Shown here: positions 16,199-26,949 of the stretch, piece by piece
Layout of the letters: each line of letters starts with the position of its first letter
How positions within the stretch are numbered: the stretch's first letter is position 1
Source: Marinibaculum pumilum
Lineage (GTDB): Bacteria > Pseudomonadota > Alphaproteobacteria > Ferrovibrionales > Ferrovibrionaceae
NCBI RefSeq assembly: GCF_042646425.1
Contig: NZ_JBHRTR010000054.1
Coordinates: 310,001-374,000 of the forward strand
Length of the DNA: 64,000 bases
Direction: 5' to 3'
The notes under the pieces: model-generated
What the model saw: only the letters and a program-made list of their open reading frames with translations
What the model was told of the DNA's origin: nothing
Database searches by the model: none
Position numbers and translations under genes: made by a program

Positions 16199-17598
16199 CC
16201 GACCTGACCCGCCTGGACGTCACAGAGCTGGCAACGCTGATCGAGGGGAAGAAGGCCTCGCCGGTCGAGGTGGTGCAGGCCTTCCAGGGCCGAATCAAGG
16301 CCGTGAACGATCGCCTCAACGCCTTCGTCACCGAAACCGCCGATGCCGCGCTGACGGCCGCCCGCGCCGCGGAGGCGGAGATCGCGGCCGGCGGCTACAA
16401 GGGGCCGCTGCACGGCATCCCGATCGGCCACAAGGACCTATATGCCACGGCCGGGGTGCGCACCACCGGCGGCTCGCAGGTGCTGGCCGACAACATCCCG
16501 GAGCAGGACTCGACCGTGGTCGGCCAGCTTGCCGCGGCCGGCATGATCAGCCTGGGCAAGCTGAACACCCACGAGTTCGCCTATGGCCCGACCAACGAGC
16601 ATTCGATGTTCGGCCCGTCCCGCAATCCCTGGGACACCGACCGGATCACCGGCGGCTCCAGCGGCGGCTCCGGCGCGGCAGTCGCCGCCGGCCTGGTGCC
16701 GATCGCCACCGGCAGCGATACCGGCGGCTCGATCCGCATGCCGGCCGCCGCCTGCGGGGTGACCGGCCTGAAGCCGACCTATGGCCGCGCCAGCCGCGCC
16801 GGCATCTTCCCGCTGTGCTGGACGATGGACCATCCCGGCCCGCTGTCGCGCTCGGCCTACGACGCGGCCCTGTTCATGACCGCGATCGCCGGCCGCGATC
16901 CCCGCGACGCCGCCACCGCCGACCGGCCGGGCATGGACTATGCCGCGGCCCTGACCGGAAGCATCAAGGGCCTGCGGATCGGCCTGCCGCGCCACTACTT
17001 CTACGACCGGGCGCAGGCGCCGGTCTGCGACGTCGTCGAAGCCGCCCTGGCGGAGCTGGAGAAGCTGGGCGCCACCCTGGTGGATGTCGAGCTGCCGCAT
17101 ATCGACCATGCCGCGGCGGCGGCGATGGCGATCTATGTGGCCGAGGCGACGGCCTATCACGACGACACCCTGGACGACCGGGCGCATCTCTATACCGAGC
17201 AGGTCCGCACCTTCCTGGAGCTGGGCGACCAGCTGCTGGCGAAAGACTATCTGCACGCACAGCGCTACCGCACCCTGCTGGGCCGGGAGATGGCGGCGGT
17301 GCTGGCAGATGTCGACGTGCTGGCGACCCCGGGCATTGCGCTGACCGCGACCCCGATCGGCCAGGAGAATGTCACCATCCGCGGCGCGGAGGACGGCGTG
17401 TTCGGCGCCATCCTGCGCAACACAGAGCCGTTCGACCTGACCGGCCTGCCGGCGCTGGTGGTGCCCTGCGGGTTCGCCGACGGCCTGCCGGTCAGCCTGC
17501 AGATCGCCGGTCGCGCCTTCGACGAGGCCGGGGTGCTGAATGTCGGCCATGCCTTCCAGCAGGCCACCGACTGGCACCGGCGATACCCGCAGCTGTGA
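16195..17598 (+). CDS. Amidase-signature family hydrolase
   Basis: A 467-residue amidase-signature enzyme with an intact Ser-cisSer-Lys triad: Lys80 (IGHKDLY), cis-Ser155 (TGGSSGGSG) and nucleophile Ser179 (GSDTGGSIRMPA), at the same spacing as GatA and AtzF-like amidases. The Gly/Ser-rich signature and the C-terminal part (FDLTGLPALVVPCGF) are complete. There is no glutamyl-tRNA amidotransferase partner GatB here, so a small-molecule amidase (such as a biuret-, allophanate- or aryl-amide hydrolase) is more likely than GatA. The start overlaps the GatC-like stop (ATGA), implying a fixed-ratio complex. Confidence 0.88.
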   Translation: MTDLTRLDVTELATLIEGKKASPVEVVQAFQGRIKAVNDRLNAFVTETADAALTAARAAEAEIAAGGYKGPLHGIPIGHKDLYATAGVRTTGGSQVLADNIPEQDSTVVGQLAAAGMISLGKLNTHEFAYGPTNEHSMFGPSRNPWDTDRITGGSSGGSGAAVAAGLVPIATGSDTGGSIRMPAAACGVTGLKPTYGRASRAGIFPLCWTMDHPGPLSRSAYDAALFMTAIAGRDPRDAATADRPGMDYAAALTGSIKGLRIGLPRHYFYDRAQAPVCDVVEAALAELEKLGATLVDVELPHIDHAAAAAMAIYVAEATAYHDDTLDDRAHLYTEQVRTFLELGDQLLAKDYLHAQRYRTLLGREMAAVLADVDVLATPGIALTATPIGQENVTIRGAEDGVFGAILRNTEPFDLTGLPALVVPCGFADGLPVSLQIAGRAFDEAGVLNVGHAFQQATDWHRRYPQL

Positions 17599-17625
17599 AC
17601 GGCGGAGCTGTGAGCGGCGAAGCGG

Positions 17626-18243
17626 TCAGACCCGGCCCGGATCGGTAAGACAGAACAGCAGGCGGGTGCGACCGCTGCCGGCGATCGGCGGCGAGCGATG
17701 CACGACGGCATCGCCGCCGGCATCGCGGGCGCCGCGGAACAGTGCGACATCGAAGGGCCGAAGACGGCGCAGCGGCCCGCGATAGTCCCGTTGCTGCTGC
17801 AGGGCGCGTTCGGCATGGCGGGCCGTCACATATTCGGTGGCCGGCCCGTCATAGGTGGTCAGCAGCCGCAGCCGGACCATGTCGCGGTGGAACTTCCAGC
17901 AGGCATCGCCGGTCACGGCTTCCAGGCGCAGCTCCAGTTCTGCCGCACCGGACAGGATGGCGAAGCGGCGGAGCAGCGCCTGCATGTCGGCGCGCAGGGC
18001 CGGCCCGATACGCTCCCGGGTCCGGTCGTCTAGGTCCCGGCCCAGCACGGCCGGGGCACCGGCAAGCCGCAGGTCGGCGACGGGCGGCCCGCCCCGCAGG
18101 GCGGCGGCCAGCTGCGGGTCGGCGGGCCGCCGCCAGACGGCCAGCCCCGCGCCGCCGGCAACTGCCATATCGAGGATCGCCGGTTCCGGTCCTGCCAGAA
18201 CGAGCGATCGCCCCGCTTCCATCCGCATCGCCTCCGCGCGCAT
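17626..18243 (-). CDS. DUF1826 protein, zinc-limitation linked
   Basis: A 205-residue DUF1826 protein. The diagnostic block is DACWKFHRDMVRLRLLTTYDGPATEYV, seen here in parts as GDACWKFHRD and RLLTTYDGPATE, followed by VVHRSPPIAG and a C-terminal LLFCLTDPG. Conserved His, Cys and Asp could bind metal, but no activity is known. From memory, DUF1826 genes are often grouped with COG0523 metallochaperones under Zur control. Here it begins 2 nt after the His-rich exported-protein gene, with a Zur-like box upstream of that gene. This supports a role in zinc supply. Confidence 0.83.
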   Translation of the reverse strand: MRAEAMRMEAGRSLVLAGPEPAILDMAVAGGAGLAVWRRPADPQLAAALRGGPPVADLRLAGAPAVLGRDLDDRTRERIGPALRADMQALLRRFAILSGAAELELRLEAVTGDACWKFHRDMVRLRLLTTYDGPATEYVTARHAERALQQQRDYRGPLRRLRPFDVALFRGARDAGGDAVVHRSPPIAGSGRTRLLFCLTDPGRV

Positions 18244-18245
18244 CG

Positions 18246-19118
18246 CTAGAATTTCAGCTCGATATTGAACGACAGGACGGCATCCGGGGCGGCATCGGTC
18301 CAGCCGAGCAGCAGCGCCACCCGCGGCTCCAGGATCCGGCCGCGCCCGAGGTCGAAATCGCCGTACAGCGCCGGCCCGACGAAATGTTCCTGCTGATCCA
18401 GCGGCGGCGCATTGCCGAACGCCTCGTCGACGGCGCCGAAGGCCTCCACGCCGGCATCGATGCCGCCGCCGATCCCGGTACTGACGGACAGGGCGTAGGA
18501 CAGGCCGGCATCGACGCCGTCCTCGAAAGGCAGGTCGACGAACAGGTTGCCGATCGTCGCGACCGGGCCCCAGGTGACCTCGCCCACCGGACCGACGGTC
18601 GCCACCGCCTTGCCGATGCCGCCGGTATTCGGAATCCCCAGCGCCGTGTAGAGCCCCAGCGCATAGCTTGCCGCCCCGTCATGGCCGTGGTCATGGCCAT
18701 GATCGTGGTCATGCCCGGCGCCAGCCCCGCCGAGAGGCAGCAGGAACAGGCTCTCGAACTCGTAGGCCTCCACCTCCGCCGATTCCGATTCCGGATTGGC
18801 GATCTCCAGCGCCACCGTCGGCTTCCAGAAGGACAGCGGCGCGTAGCTGAGCGCCAGCTCGTGGACCGAGCGCTCGTCGCCGCGCGCGACCTCGCTCAGC
18901 ACCACGGCGTTGAGGCTCTCCAGCTCGAATCCGTCCTTGCGGATCTCCGGGTGGATGACCTCGAAGACCTCGGCAGCCGACGGCGCTGCGCCCAGCACCG
19001 CCGCCCCCCAGGCGGCCGCGACAAGGATCCCGGGCCCTGTCGGCCGTCGCCATGCCCCGGACCTGCCGCAGCCGGCCGATGCCCTCTGATGCGGACGCGC
19101 TCCTTCTTGACCGTTCAT
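18246..19118 (-). CDS. Exported His-rich protein, putative zinc-responsive
   Basis: A 290-residue protein with a Sec-type leader (hydrophobic core ILVAAAWGAAVLGAA, cleavage near PSAAEVFEV). The mature part has beta-strand-rich sequences with alternating residues (ALGLYTALGIPNTGG, GLSYALSVSTG, RVALLLGWTDAAPDAV and the C-terminal aromatic LSFNIELKF), typical of an outer-membrane beta-barrel ending in Phe. A loop holds the metal-binding run HDHDHGHDHGHDG. GGAGGGGG precedes the ATG at 19118. An exposed His loop in a porin-like protein suggests zinc capture or uptake under limitation. It is co-transcribed with the DUF1826 gene. Confidence 0.78.
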   Translation of the reverse strand: MNGQEGARPHQRASAGCGRSGAWRRPTGPGILVAAAWGAAVLGAAPSAAEVFEVIHPEIRKDGFELESLNAVVLSEVARGDERSVHELALSYAPLSFWKPTVALEIANPESESAEVEAYEFESLFLLPLGGAGAGHDHDHGHDHGHDGAASYALGLYTALGIPNTGGIGKAVATVGPVGEVTWGPVATIGNLFVDLPFEDGVDAGLSYALSVSTGIGGGIDAGVEAFGAVDEAFGNAPPLDQQEHFVGPALYGDFDLGRGRILEPRVALLLGWTDAAPDAVLSFNIELKF

Positions 19119-19136
19119 CGGCCCCCTCCTTGATGT

Positions 19137-19148
19137 ATGTTATAACAT
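19137..19148. promoter_or_regulatory. Candidate Zur box upstream of the His-rich protein operon
   Basis: ATGTTATAACAT is a perfect 12-bp palindrome in an AT-rich patch 19-30 bp before the start codon. It matches the core I remember for alphaproteobacterial Zur sites (TGTTATAWTATAACA-like). Weaker TGTA and TTACA arms flank it. Placement over a promoter suits zinc-dependent repression. Confidence 0.6.
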
Positions 19149-19296
19149 TACATTCCAAGATTAGGGGCGGACCGCCCGGCATGCAAGCCGGCGACGGAAC
19201 CATGCGAATGGCAGAGGCGATATCCAGCAGTGGGCCGGAACCGGGACCGGGGCAGAGTTGTTTCCTGATTGCCCGAAATGCACAGGAACCGTGGTT

Positions 19297-19470
19297 ATGT
19301 CAGACAACAGCAAGCGCAAGGAAAGCGACAAGGTCGACGAGGAACTGGAGGAAACCTTCCCCGCCAGCGACCCGCCCAGCTACATGCCCGGCCATGCCGG
19401 GGAGCCCCGGCCCGCAAAGGACAAGGCGCGCAAGGACAGCGGCAGCAAGGATAAGGGCGGCAAAGGCTGA
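19297..19470 (+). CDS. Short conserved acidic/basic protein (ETFPASDPPS motif)
   Basis: A 57-residue protein: MSDNSKRKESDKVDEELEE, then TFPASDPPSYMPG, then a Lys/Asp-rich tail (KDKARKDSGSKDKGGKG). Many Proteobacteria carry a small cytosolic protein with a D-E-x-L-E-E-T/S-FPASDPPS core; its function is unknown, though it is often seen near stress genes. The start at 19297 is preceded by AGGAA at 9 nt. It lies between the His-rich operon promoter and recQ, and is likely disordered. Confidence 0.7.
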   Translation: MSDNSKRKESDKVDEELEETFPASDPPSYMPGHAGEPRPAKDKARKDSGSKDKGGKG

Positions 19471-19637
19471 GCCTTGCCATCTGGGGCCGCTTCCGGCGAT
19501 TCCATCCCGTTCCAGGGCGCCTGACGCGGGGACCGGGGCGTCGCCCTGGCTGGATCTGCATACCCCGTTGCCAACCCCATCCCGAACGCTGCTAGAGTCG
19601 CCCCCCGCACAGGTGGCGCCGCAATGGAGGGGCAGGG

Positions 19638-21593
<1,956 letters not shown>

Positions 21594-21626
21594 ACAGGGG
21601 AACCGGCCGATGCGGCAGCGGCGGAC

Positions 21627-22853
21627 ATGAAGGCGATCATCGCCGGTGCGGGGATCGGCGGCCTGACGGCGGCCCTGGCCCTGCAGCGCATCGGCTGGCA
21701 GGTCCAGCTGGCCGAGGCGGTGCCGGAGCTGCGCCCCCTGGGGGTCGGCATCAACCTGCTGCCGCACGGCTCGGCGGTCCTGCACGACCTGGGGCTGGGC
21801 ATGCGGCTCGCCCGCATCGGCGTGCGCACCCGCGCGGTGGAATACCGCACCCGCTTCGGCCATCTGATCGCTTCCGACCCCCGCGGCATGGAGGCCGGCT
21901 TCCCCACGCCGCAATACTCCATCCATCGCGGCGCCCTGCAGTTCATGCTGCTGGAGGCGGCGATGGAGCGGCTCGGCCCGCAGGCGGTCCGCAGCGGGTT
22001 GCGCCTGACCGGCTTCGAGGAAGCCGGCGACAGGGTGACCGCCAGCTTCGCCACGGCCGACGGCGGCAGCGAACGGCTGGAAGGCGATATCCTGGTCGGC
22101 GCGGACGGCTTCCATTCCGCGGTGCGGGCGCAGCTCTATCCCGGCGAGGGGCAGGCCCACTACGAAGGCGTGATGATGTTCCGCGGCGCCCACGAGCAGG
22201 CGCCGTTCGGCGACGGCCGGACCATGTTCATCGCCGGCAATCACGACGTGAAGTTCGTCTGCTACCCGATCTCGGAAGAGGCGCGGCGCCGCGACCGGGC
22301 GCTGCTGAACTGGGTGGCGGAGCTGCGCCATGACAGCCCGCGCCCGCTGCATCCCGGCGACTGGTCCCGCCGTGGGTCCCGCGACTTCATCCCGCGCTTC
22401 CGCGACTTCGGCATCGACTTCCTGGACATCGTCGCGCTGATGGAGGCGACGGAGGAGATCTTCGAGTTCCCGATGATCGACCGCGACCCGCTGCCGCGCT
22501 GGAGCGTCGGCCGGGTCACCCTGCTGGGCGACGCCGCCCATCCGATGTATCCGATCGGCGCCAACGGCGCCTCGCAGGCGATCCTCGACGCCGCGGCCCT
22601 GGCGGAGGCGCTGGCCGCCGCGGAAGCGCCGGCGGCGGGCCTCGCCGCCTACGAGGCGGCGCGGCTGCAGCCCGCCAATGCCGTCGTGCTGGCGAACCGG
22701 CAGTCCGGACCGGAGCGGGTGCTGGACATCGCCGATGCCCGGGTCACCGGCCCGGACGACCGGATCGAGGACCTGATCAGCGCCGCGGAACTGGAGGAGG
22801 TGGCGCGCAGCTACCGCGCCCTCGCCGGCTTCCGCCGCCGCGACGAGGCCTGA
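21627..22853 (+). CDS. FAD-dependent aromatic monooxygenase (PhzS/salicylate-hydroxylase-like)
   Basis: A 408-residue class A flavoprotein monooxygenase. The FAD-binding Rossmann motif is IAGAGIGGLTAALAL at residues about 4-18, the DG motif is LVGADGFHSAVR, and the GD motif is LGDAAHPMYPIGANGASQ. The overall pattern, notably MYPIGANGASQAILDA, is like 5-methylphenazine-carboxylate or 3-hydroxybenzoate-type hydroxylases. NAD(P)H-dependent ring hydroxylation is expected. No ring-cleavage genes are adjacent, so the substrate is unknown. It begins 33 bp after recQ and may be co-transcribed with it. Confidence 0.87.
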   Translation: MKAIIAGAGIGGLTAALALQRIGWQVQLAEAVPELRPLGVGINLLPHGSAVLHDLGLGMRLARIGVRTRAVEYRTRFGHLIASDPRGMEAGFPTPQYSIHRGALQFMLLEAAMERLGPQAVRSGLRLTGFEEAGDRVTASFATADGGSERLEGDILVGADGFHSAVRAQLYPGEGQAHYEGVMMFRGAHEQAPFGDGRTMFIAGNHDVKFVCYPISEEARRRDRALLNWVAELRHDSPRPLHPGDWSRRGSRDFIPRFRDFGIDFLDIVALMEATEEIFEFPMIDRDPLPRWSVGRVTLLGDAAHPMYPIGANGASQAILDAAALAEALAAAEAPAAGLAAYEAARLQPANAVVLANRQSGPERVLDIADARVTGPDDRIEDLISAAELEEVARSYRALAGFRRRDEA

Positions 22854-22870
22854 GCGACGACGGCACGGGC

Positions 22871-24377
22871 TCAGCGGCCGATGCTTTCCAGCGGGGCGCC
22901 CCGTGCCGGGATCGGCCGGCCGGCCAGCAGGCTGCGCGCGAAGCCGTAGGCGATCGCGGCCCCGCCAAGCGCCTCCCCCCAGGCAGTGGGGCCTTCCAGG
23001 AAGGGCTGCAGGGGCGGCGCCAGGTCGGCACCGACCGTTACCCCGTCCAGCCGCTCCCAGGCGAAGTAGTAGACCGGGCCCAGATGCAGCCCGCCGGCCG
23101 TCAGCCAGGTGGAATCGTAGCCGCCCGCGGCCAGCATCGGCGCAGCGATGCCGACCTGCCGGTCGCCGCGCGCGGTCATCCCCGCCAGGTCGGCCAGCGG
23201 CCCGTCGCCGCCCGGCGTGCGCCCCATGTCCATCCAGATGCCCCAGCCCTCGAAGATCCGGCTGAAGATCGCCAGCCCGGCGGCATAGCCTTCCGCCCCG
23301 CCGTTCAGGGCGCCGATCGCCGCCATCGGCAGGGCATTGTAGTGGTAGCGGGTGGCCTGGGTGCCGTCCGGCGCCGCCACCAGCCCGCCGCCGCGCATGC
23401 GCCAGTAGATGCCGCCCAGCAGCATCGACAGTTCCGCCCGCTCCGGCGCAGTCAGGCCGGGATAGGGCAGCACGGCGCGCTCCCGGCCCGCCGCCCGCAG
23501 CGCCGCCGCCTCGGCCGCCGCCTGCGCCCGTCCGGCGGCATCGATCCGCCGCCGTTCGGCCAGCAGGGCGGCGATTCGCCGCCGCAGCGCGTCCAGGCGC
23601 GCCCGCGCCGCCGGCGGGATCGTGCAGGCCCGGCCGTCCGGCACGGCTTCCGCGGCGGCGGCGGCGCGCGCGAAGCCGGCCGCGGCGCGCTCCATTTCCG
23701 GCAGCCGGATCTTGCCCAGGATGNNNNNNNNNNNNNNNNNNNNNNNNNNNNNNNNNNNNNNNNNNNNNNNNNNNNNNNNNNNNNNNNNNNNNNNNNNNNN
23801 NNNNNNNNNNNNNNNNNNNNNNNNNNNNNNNNNNNNNNNCCGGCGCGGTGCGTCGTACAGGGCGCGGGGAAAGCGGATCTCCGACAGGGCCCGGCCGGCA
23901 TAGGCGACCAGGCCCGGAATCGAGCCGAGTTCGGCGGCCGCGAGGTTTCCGGGCTGGCCCCGCAGCACCGCCCGTTCCGGCTGCGCCAGGTCGGTGCACA
24001 GGGCCGCGCCCCGGTCCAGCAGGCGCCGGAAGGCGGCCGCGGCATCGCCACAGCCAGTGTCCGCAGGCAGCGGTTCAGGAAGCGCCGCGGCGGCGCAGGC
24101 CGGCGGCTCCGGCTGGTAGGGGCGGGCCTCTGCCGGCAGGGCGGCCGCTGCGGCCATCAGCTGCGCCAGCGGCGCGAAGACCTGGATCGATACCCGGCCC
24201 AGGTCGAAGCCGGCGACCGCACCGGGCGGGGCATCGGCAAGGGTGGCGGCCAGGCCGGGCGGGGCCCGGCCATCGACCGTGTAGGGCCGGTAGGTCAGCG
24301 GCTCGCCGCCGGCTGCCGGTATTGCCGGCGCAAGCGCCAGCAGCAGCGTCAGGCAAAAGCGGACGCGCCGGCGCCAT
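22871..24377 (-). pseudogene. Exported protein of unknown function, broken by a frameshift and an assembly gap
   Basis: The coding frame covers an exported protein of about 500 residues: a hydrophobic leader (CLTLLLALAPAIPAAGG), a Pro/Ala-rich first part (LAQLMAAAAALPAEARPY), and a C-terminal part with GGIYWRMRGGGLVAAPDGT, GIWMDMGRTPGGDGPLADL and LGPVYYFAWERLDG. I do not recognise the family. No ATG, GTG or TTG exists in this frame upstream of the leader before the MCP gene; the only good start, ATG at 24377, is one frame off, so a single-base indel near 24355-24377 is likely. The N-run 23724-23839 interrupts the middle, with the frame consistent on both sides. It could be intact in the real genome. 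Confidence 0.6.
23724..23839. other. Assembly gap (116 N)
   Basis: A run of 116 N inside the exported-protein gene. Both sides stay in the same frame across it, which fits a correct size or is chance (1 in 3). Sequences beside the gap are very GC-rich. Confidence 0.99.
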
Positions 24378-24437
24378 CTCGGCGGCCGGCGCGTCGATGC
24401 TTCACGCCCCGACCCGGGGGCCCGGCAGGCTCGGCCG

Positions 24438-26135
24438 TCAGGCGGCGCGGACCTCGGACAGGAAGGCCTGGATCTCGCCGTTGAGCCGCTCGGACTGGCG
24501 GGCGAGATTGCTGGACAGGTCCAGCACCTGGCCGGCCGCGGTCCCGCTGATCGAGGCATTCTCACTGACCTGGCCGATGCTCTCGCTGACCTCCGCCGTG
24601 CCCTGCGACAGCAATTGCACGCTGCTGGCGATCTCCTGCGTCGCGGCACCCTGCTCCTGTACCGCACCGGCGATCCCGGCGGCAATCTGCGACATCTCCT
24701 CGATGATTTCCGACACGCCGACGATCGCCTCCGATGCGGTGCCGGTATTGTTCTGGATCTCCACGATGGAGGCAGCGATCTCCTCGGTCGCCTTGGCGGT
24801 CTGCGAGGCCAGGTTCTTGACCTCGCTGGCCACCACCGCAAAGCCCTTGCCGGCATCGCCGGCGCGCGCCGCCTCGATGGTGGCGTTCAGGGCCAGCAGG
24901 TTGGTCTGTTCCGCGATCTCCTGGATCAGGGTGATGACGGAGCCGATGCGCTGGGCATTGGCCTCCAGCTTGCCGATCGTCTCCGTCGTCGTCCGGGCGC
25001 GCTCCGTGGCGCGGCCGGCGACCGCCGTGGACTGCTCCACCTGGCGGCCGATCTCGTTGATCGAGCTGGACAGCTCCTCGGTTGCAGACGCCACAGACTG
25101 CACGTTCTGGGAGGCCTGGCCCGCGGCCTCGCGGGCGCTGCCGGACCGGTTCTCCGTCGCGCTGGCGGCCTGCGCCATCTGGTCGGCGTTCTGCTTCAGG
25201 TTGCCGGCGGCCAGGGTGACCTCGGCGAGCTCCTGGTGCATCAGGCTGTCGAACTCCGCGATGCGCTGCTCGATGCGGCCGGTCCGTGCCTCGCGCTCGG
25301 CCTGCTCCTGCTTCTGCTGCGCCTCCAGCCGCTCGCGCTCGATGGCATTCTCTCGGAACACCGCCAGCGCCTCGGCCATGCGCCCGATCTCGTCACGGCG
25401 GTCGGCGGCGGGAATTTCCACGTCGCGGTCGCCGGCCGCCAGGGCCGACATGGAGGCGGTCATCTGAACCACGGGGCGGGAGATCATGCGCGAGATCAGC
25501 ACGTTCAGCGCCAGCCCGACGACGATCACGACCGCTACGATCAGCAGGAACAGGAAGATCGCCTGGCCCGCCGCCTCCAGCGTGGAAGCGGTGGCCTCTT
25601 CGCGCATACGGTCGACCACCTCGTTCAGCGCAGCGACGTCCTCGCGCAGCTTCTGGTAAAGGTCCACCGTACCAACCATGAACATGCTGGCGGTCGCGGT
25701 GTCGATGGAAATCATGTCGATGGTGTCGAACGCCCCCGTCCGATAGGCCTCCGCATCGGCCCGGGTCTGCGCCTTCAGGTCCTCGATCGCCGGATCGTGG
25801 AGCCGGCTCAGGTCTAACGCCTGTGTCGCATCGACCACGCCGTCCAGGGCCGCCCGGGTGGCCGCCGTCAGGGCCTCGACCTTCTGCTGGTCGCTCTCAT
25901 TCACCGCCACGGTCAGCAGCCGGTACACGTCCAGCTGCGTCTCCGCCAGACGGGTGTTCAGCGCGGACATATCGGCAAAGGCCTTGATCTGGACCTCGTT
26001 CAGCTCGTGGATGGCCTCGCGTTGACGGTCGATGCCCAGGAAGGCGATGACGGCGACGATGGCCAGCCCGACCAGCAGCACCAGGGGCGCCACGAAGGTC
26101 TTCCGGCCGAGGGAGAGATTTGCGAACCAGTTCAT
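24438..26135 (-). CDS. Methyl-accepting chemotaxis protein
   Basis: A 565-residue transmembrane chemoreceptor. Membrane helices are at about residues 16-34 (PLVLLVGLAIVAVIAFLG) and 190-213 (FLFLLIVAVVIVVGLALNVLI), with a mainly helical periplasmic sensor of about 150 residues between them, resembling a four-helix bundle. HAMP follows (RMISRPVVQMTASM, GDRDVEIPAADRRDEIGRMA). The signalling hairpin tip is EIAEQTNLLALNATIEAARAG, flanked by long heptad helices. There is no C-terminal CheR pentapeptide. It lies 129 bp downstream of a gene for a secreted Cache protein on the same strand. The sensed ligand is unknown. Confidence 0.95.
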   Translation of the reverse strand: MNWFANLSLGRKTFVAPLVLLVGLAIVAVIAFLGIDRQREAIHELNEVQIKAFADMSALNTRLAETQLDVYRLLTVAVNESDQQKVEALTAATRAALDGVVDATQALDLSRLHDPAIEDLKAQTRADAEAYRTGAFDTIDMISIDTATASMFMVGTVDLYQKLREDVAALNEVVDRMREEATASTLEAAGQAIFLFLLIVAVVIVVGLALNVLISRMISRPVVQMTASMSALAAGDRDVEIPAADRRDEIGRMAEALAVFRENAIERERLEAQQKQEQAEREARTGRIEQRIAEFDSLMHQELAEVTLAAGNLKQNADQMAQAASATENRSGSAREAAGQASQNVQSVASATEELSSSINEIGRQVEQSTAVAGRATERARTTTETIGKLEANAQRIGSVITLIQEIAEQTNLLALNATIEAARAGDAGKGFAVVASEVKNLASQTAKATEEIAASIVEIQNNTGTASEAIVGVSEIIEEMSQIAAGIAGAVQEQGAATQEIASSVQLLSQGTAEVSESIGQVSENASISGTAAGQVLDLSSNLARQSERLNGEIQAFLSEVRAA

Positions 26136-26264
26136 GAATTCATCGGGTCCTGTATCCGGTGGACCGGCAGGGACGGCCGGTCCGACCGGCCATCCCCGCG
26201 CAGTGCCGTGATGCCGAACCGCGCGCCACGGACCGGCCCAATCTGTCCTGGATGCCGACGTGGC

Positions 26265-26723
26265 CTACTTGTAGATGCCGACGCCGCAGATCAGGTCCCC
26301 GAACGGCTCGACCAGGGAGCTCTTCGGCTCGACCTTCTTGGTGATCGGGTTCGGCCAGGTATAGTCGACCCAGCCGCCGCCGGCCTTGCCGACCTCGACC
26401 ATCTCCGCCACGAACAGCTTGCCGTTGGCGTCCTTCAGCGCGCTCAGGTTCTTGCCGACAAGCTTGGGGTTCGCGCCATGGGCCTGGTTGGTACCGGTCT
26501 GGTCGACACAGAAGACATAGAGGTCGCGGTCGACCCATTCATTGCCCGGGGTGGAGAAGTCCTTCAGCGCCTGGTCCTTGCCGGCGGACTCGAAATGGGC
26601 ATGGGCCTTCTTGACCATCGCGGTCGCCTCGTCGGCGGTGCCCCGGTCGTCGGCGGCCTGCGCGGCAGCGGCAAGGGTGAGTGTGGCCGCGGCGGCAGCG
26701 ACGGCGAGAGCAAACTTGTGCAT
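26265..26723 (-). CDS. Exported single-Cache domain protein
   Basis: A 152-residue protein with a signal peptide (LAVAAAAATLTLAAAAQA, cleavage after AQA) and one Cache_2 domain: VKKAHAHFESAGKDQAL, NEWVDRDLYVFCVDQTG, then AHGANPKLVGKNL and the terminal strand GDLICGVGIYK. The whole domain is free in the periplasm with no kinase attached, a form known in Proteobacteria. Such proteins bind small carboxylates or amines. Lying next to an MCP on the same strand, it may deliver a ligand to that receptor. The start at 26723 follows a typical MHKFAL leader. Confidence 0.85.
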   Translation of the reverse strand: MHKFALAVAAAAATLTLAAAAQAADDRGTADEATAMVKKAHAHFESAGKDQALKDFSTPGNEWVDRDLYVFCVDQTGTNQAHGANPKLVGKNLSALKDANGKLFVAEMVEVGKAGGGWVDYTWPNPITKKVEPKSSLVEPFGDLICGVGIYK

Positions 26724-26949
26724 GGCGTATCCTCGGTTGGGATTTGAAAGTGCACCAATCCTAGACGCCGGTGATTACCCGCGTCTTAATGGAGTCGATG
26801 AGTATTTCAGCTTCCCAGAACAAGGGTTCTAAATACTTTGTTTACATGTCCGCCGCGTTGCGCGGCGGTGCGAATGACCGATCGGCCAGGCCGACCTATC
26901 CTCGCAAGCGGGATGCGGCGGCAAGCAGGCAAGGATGCCCGAGGCAGCG

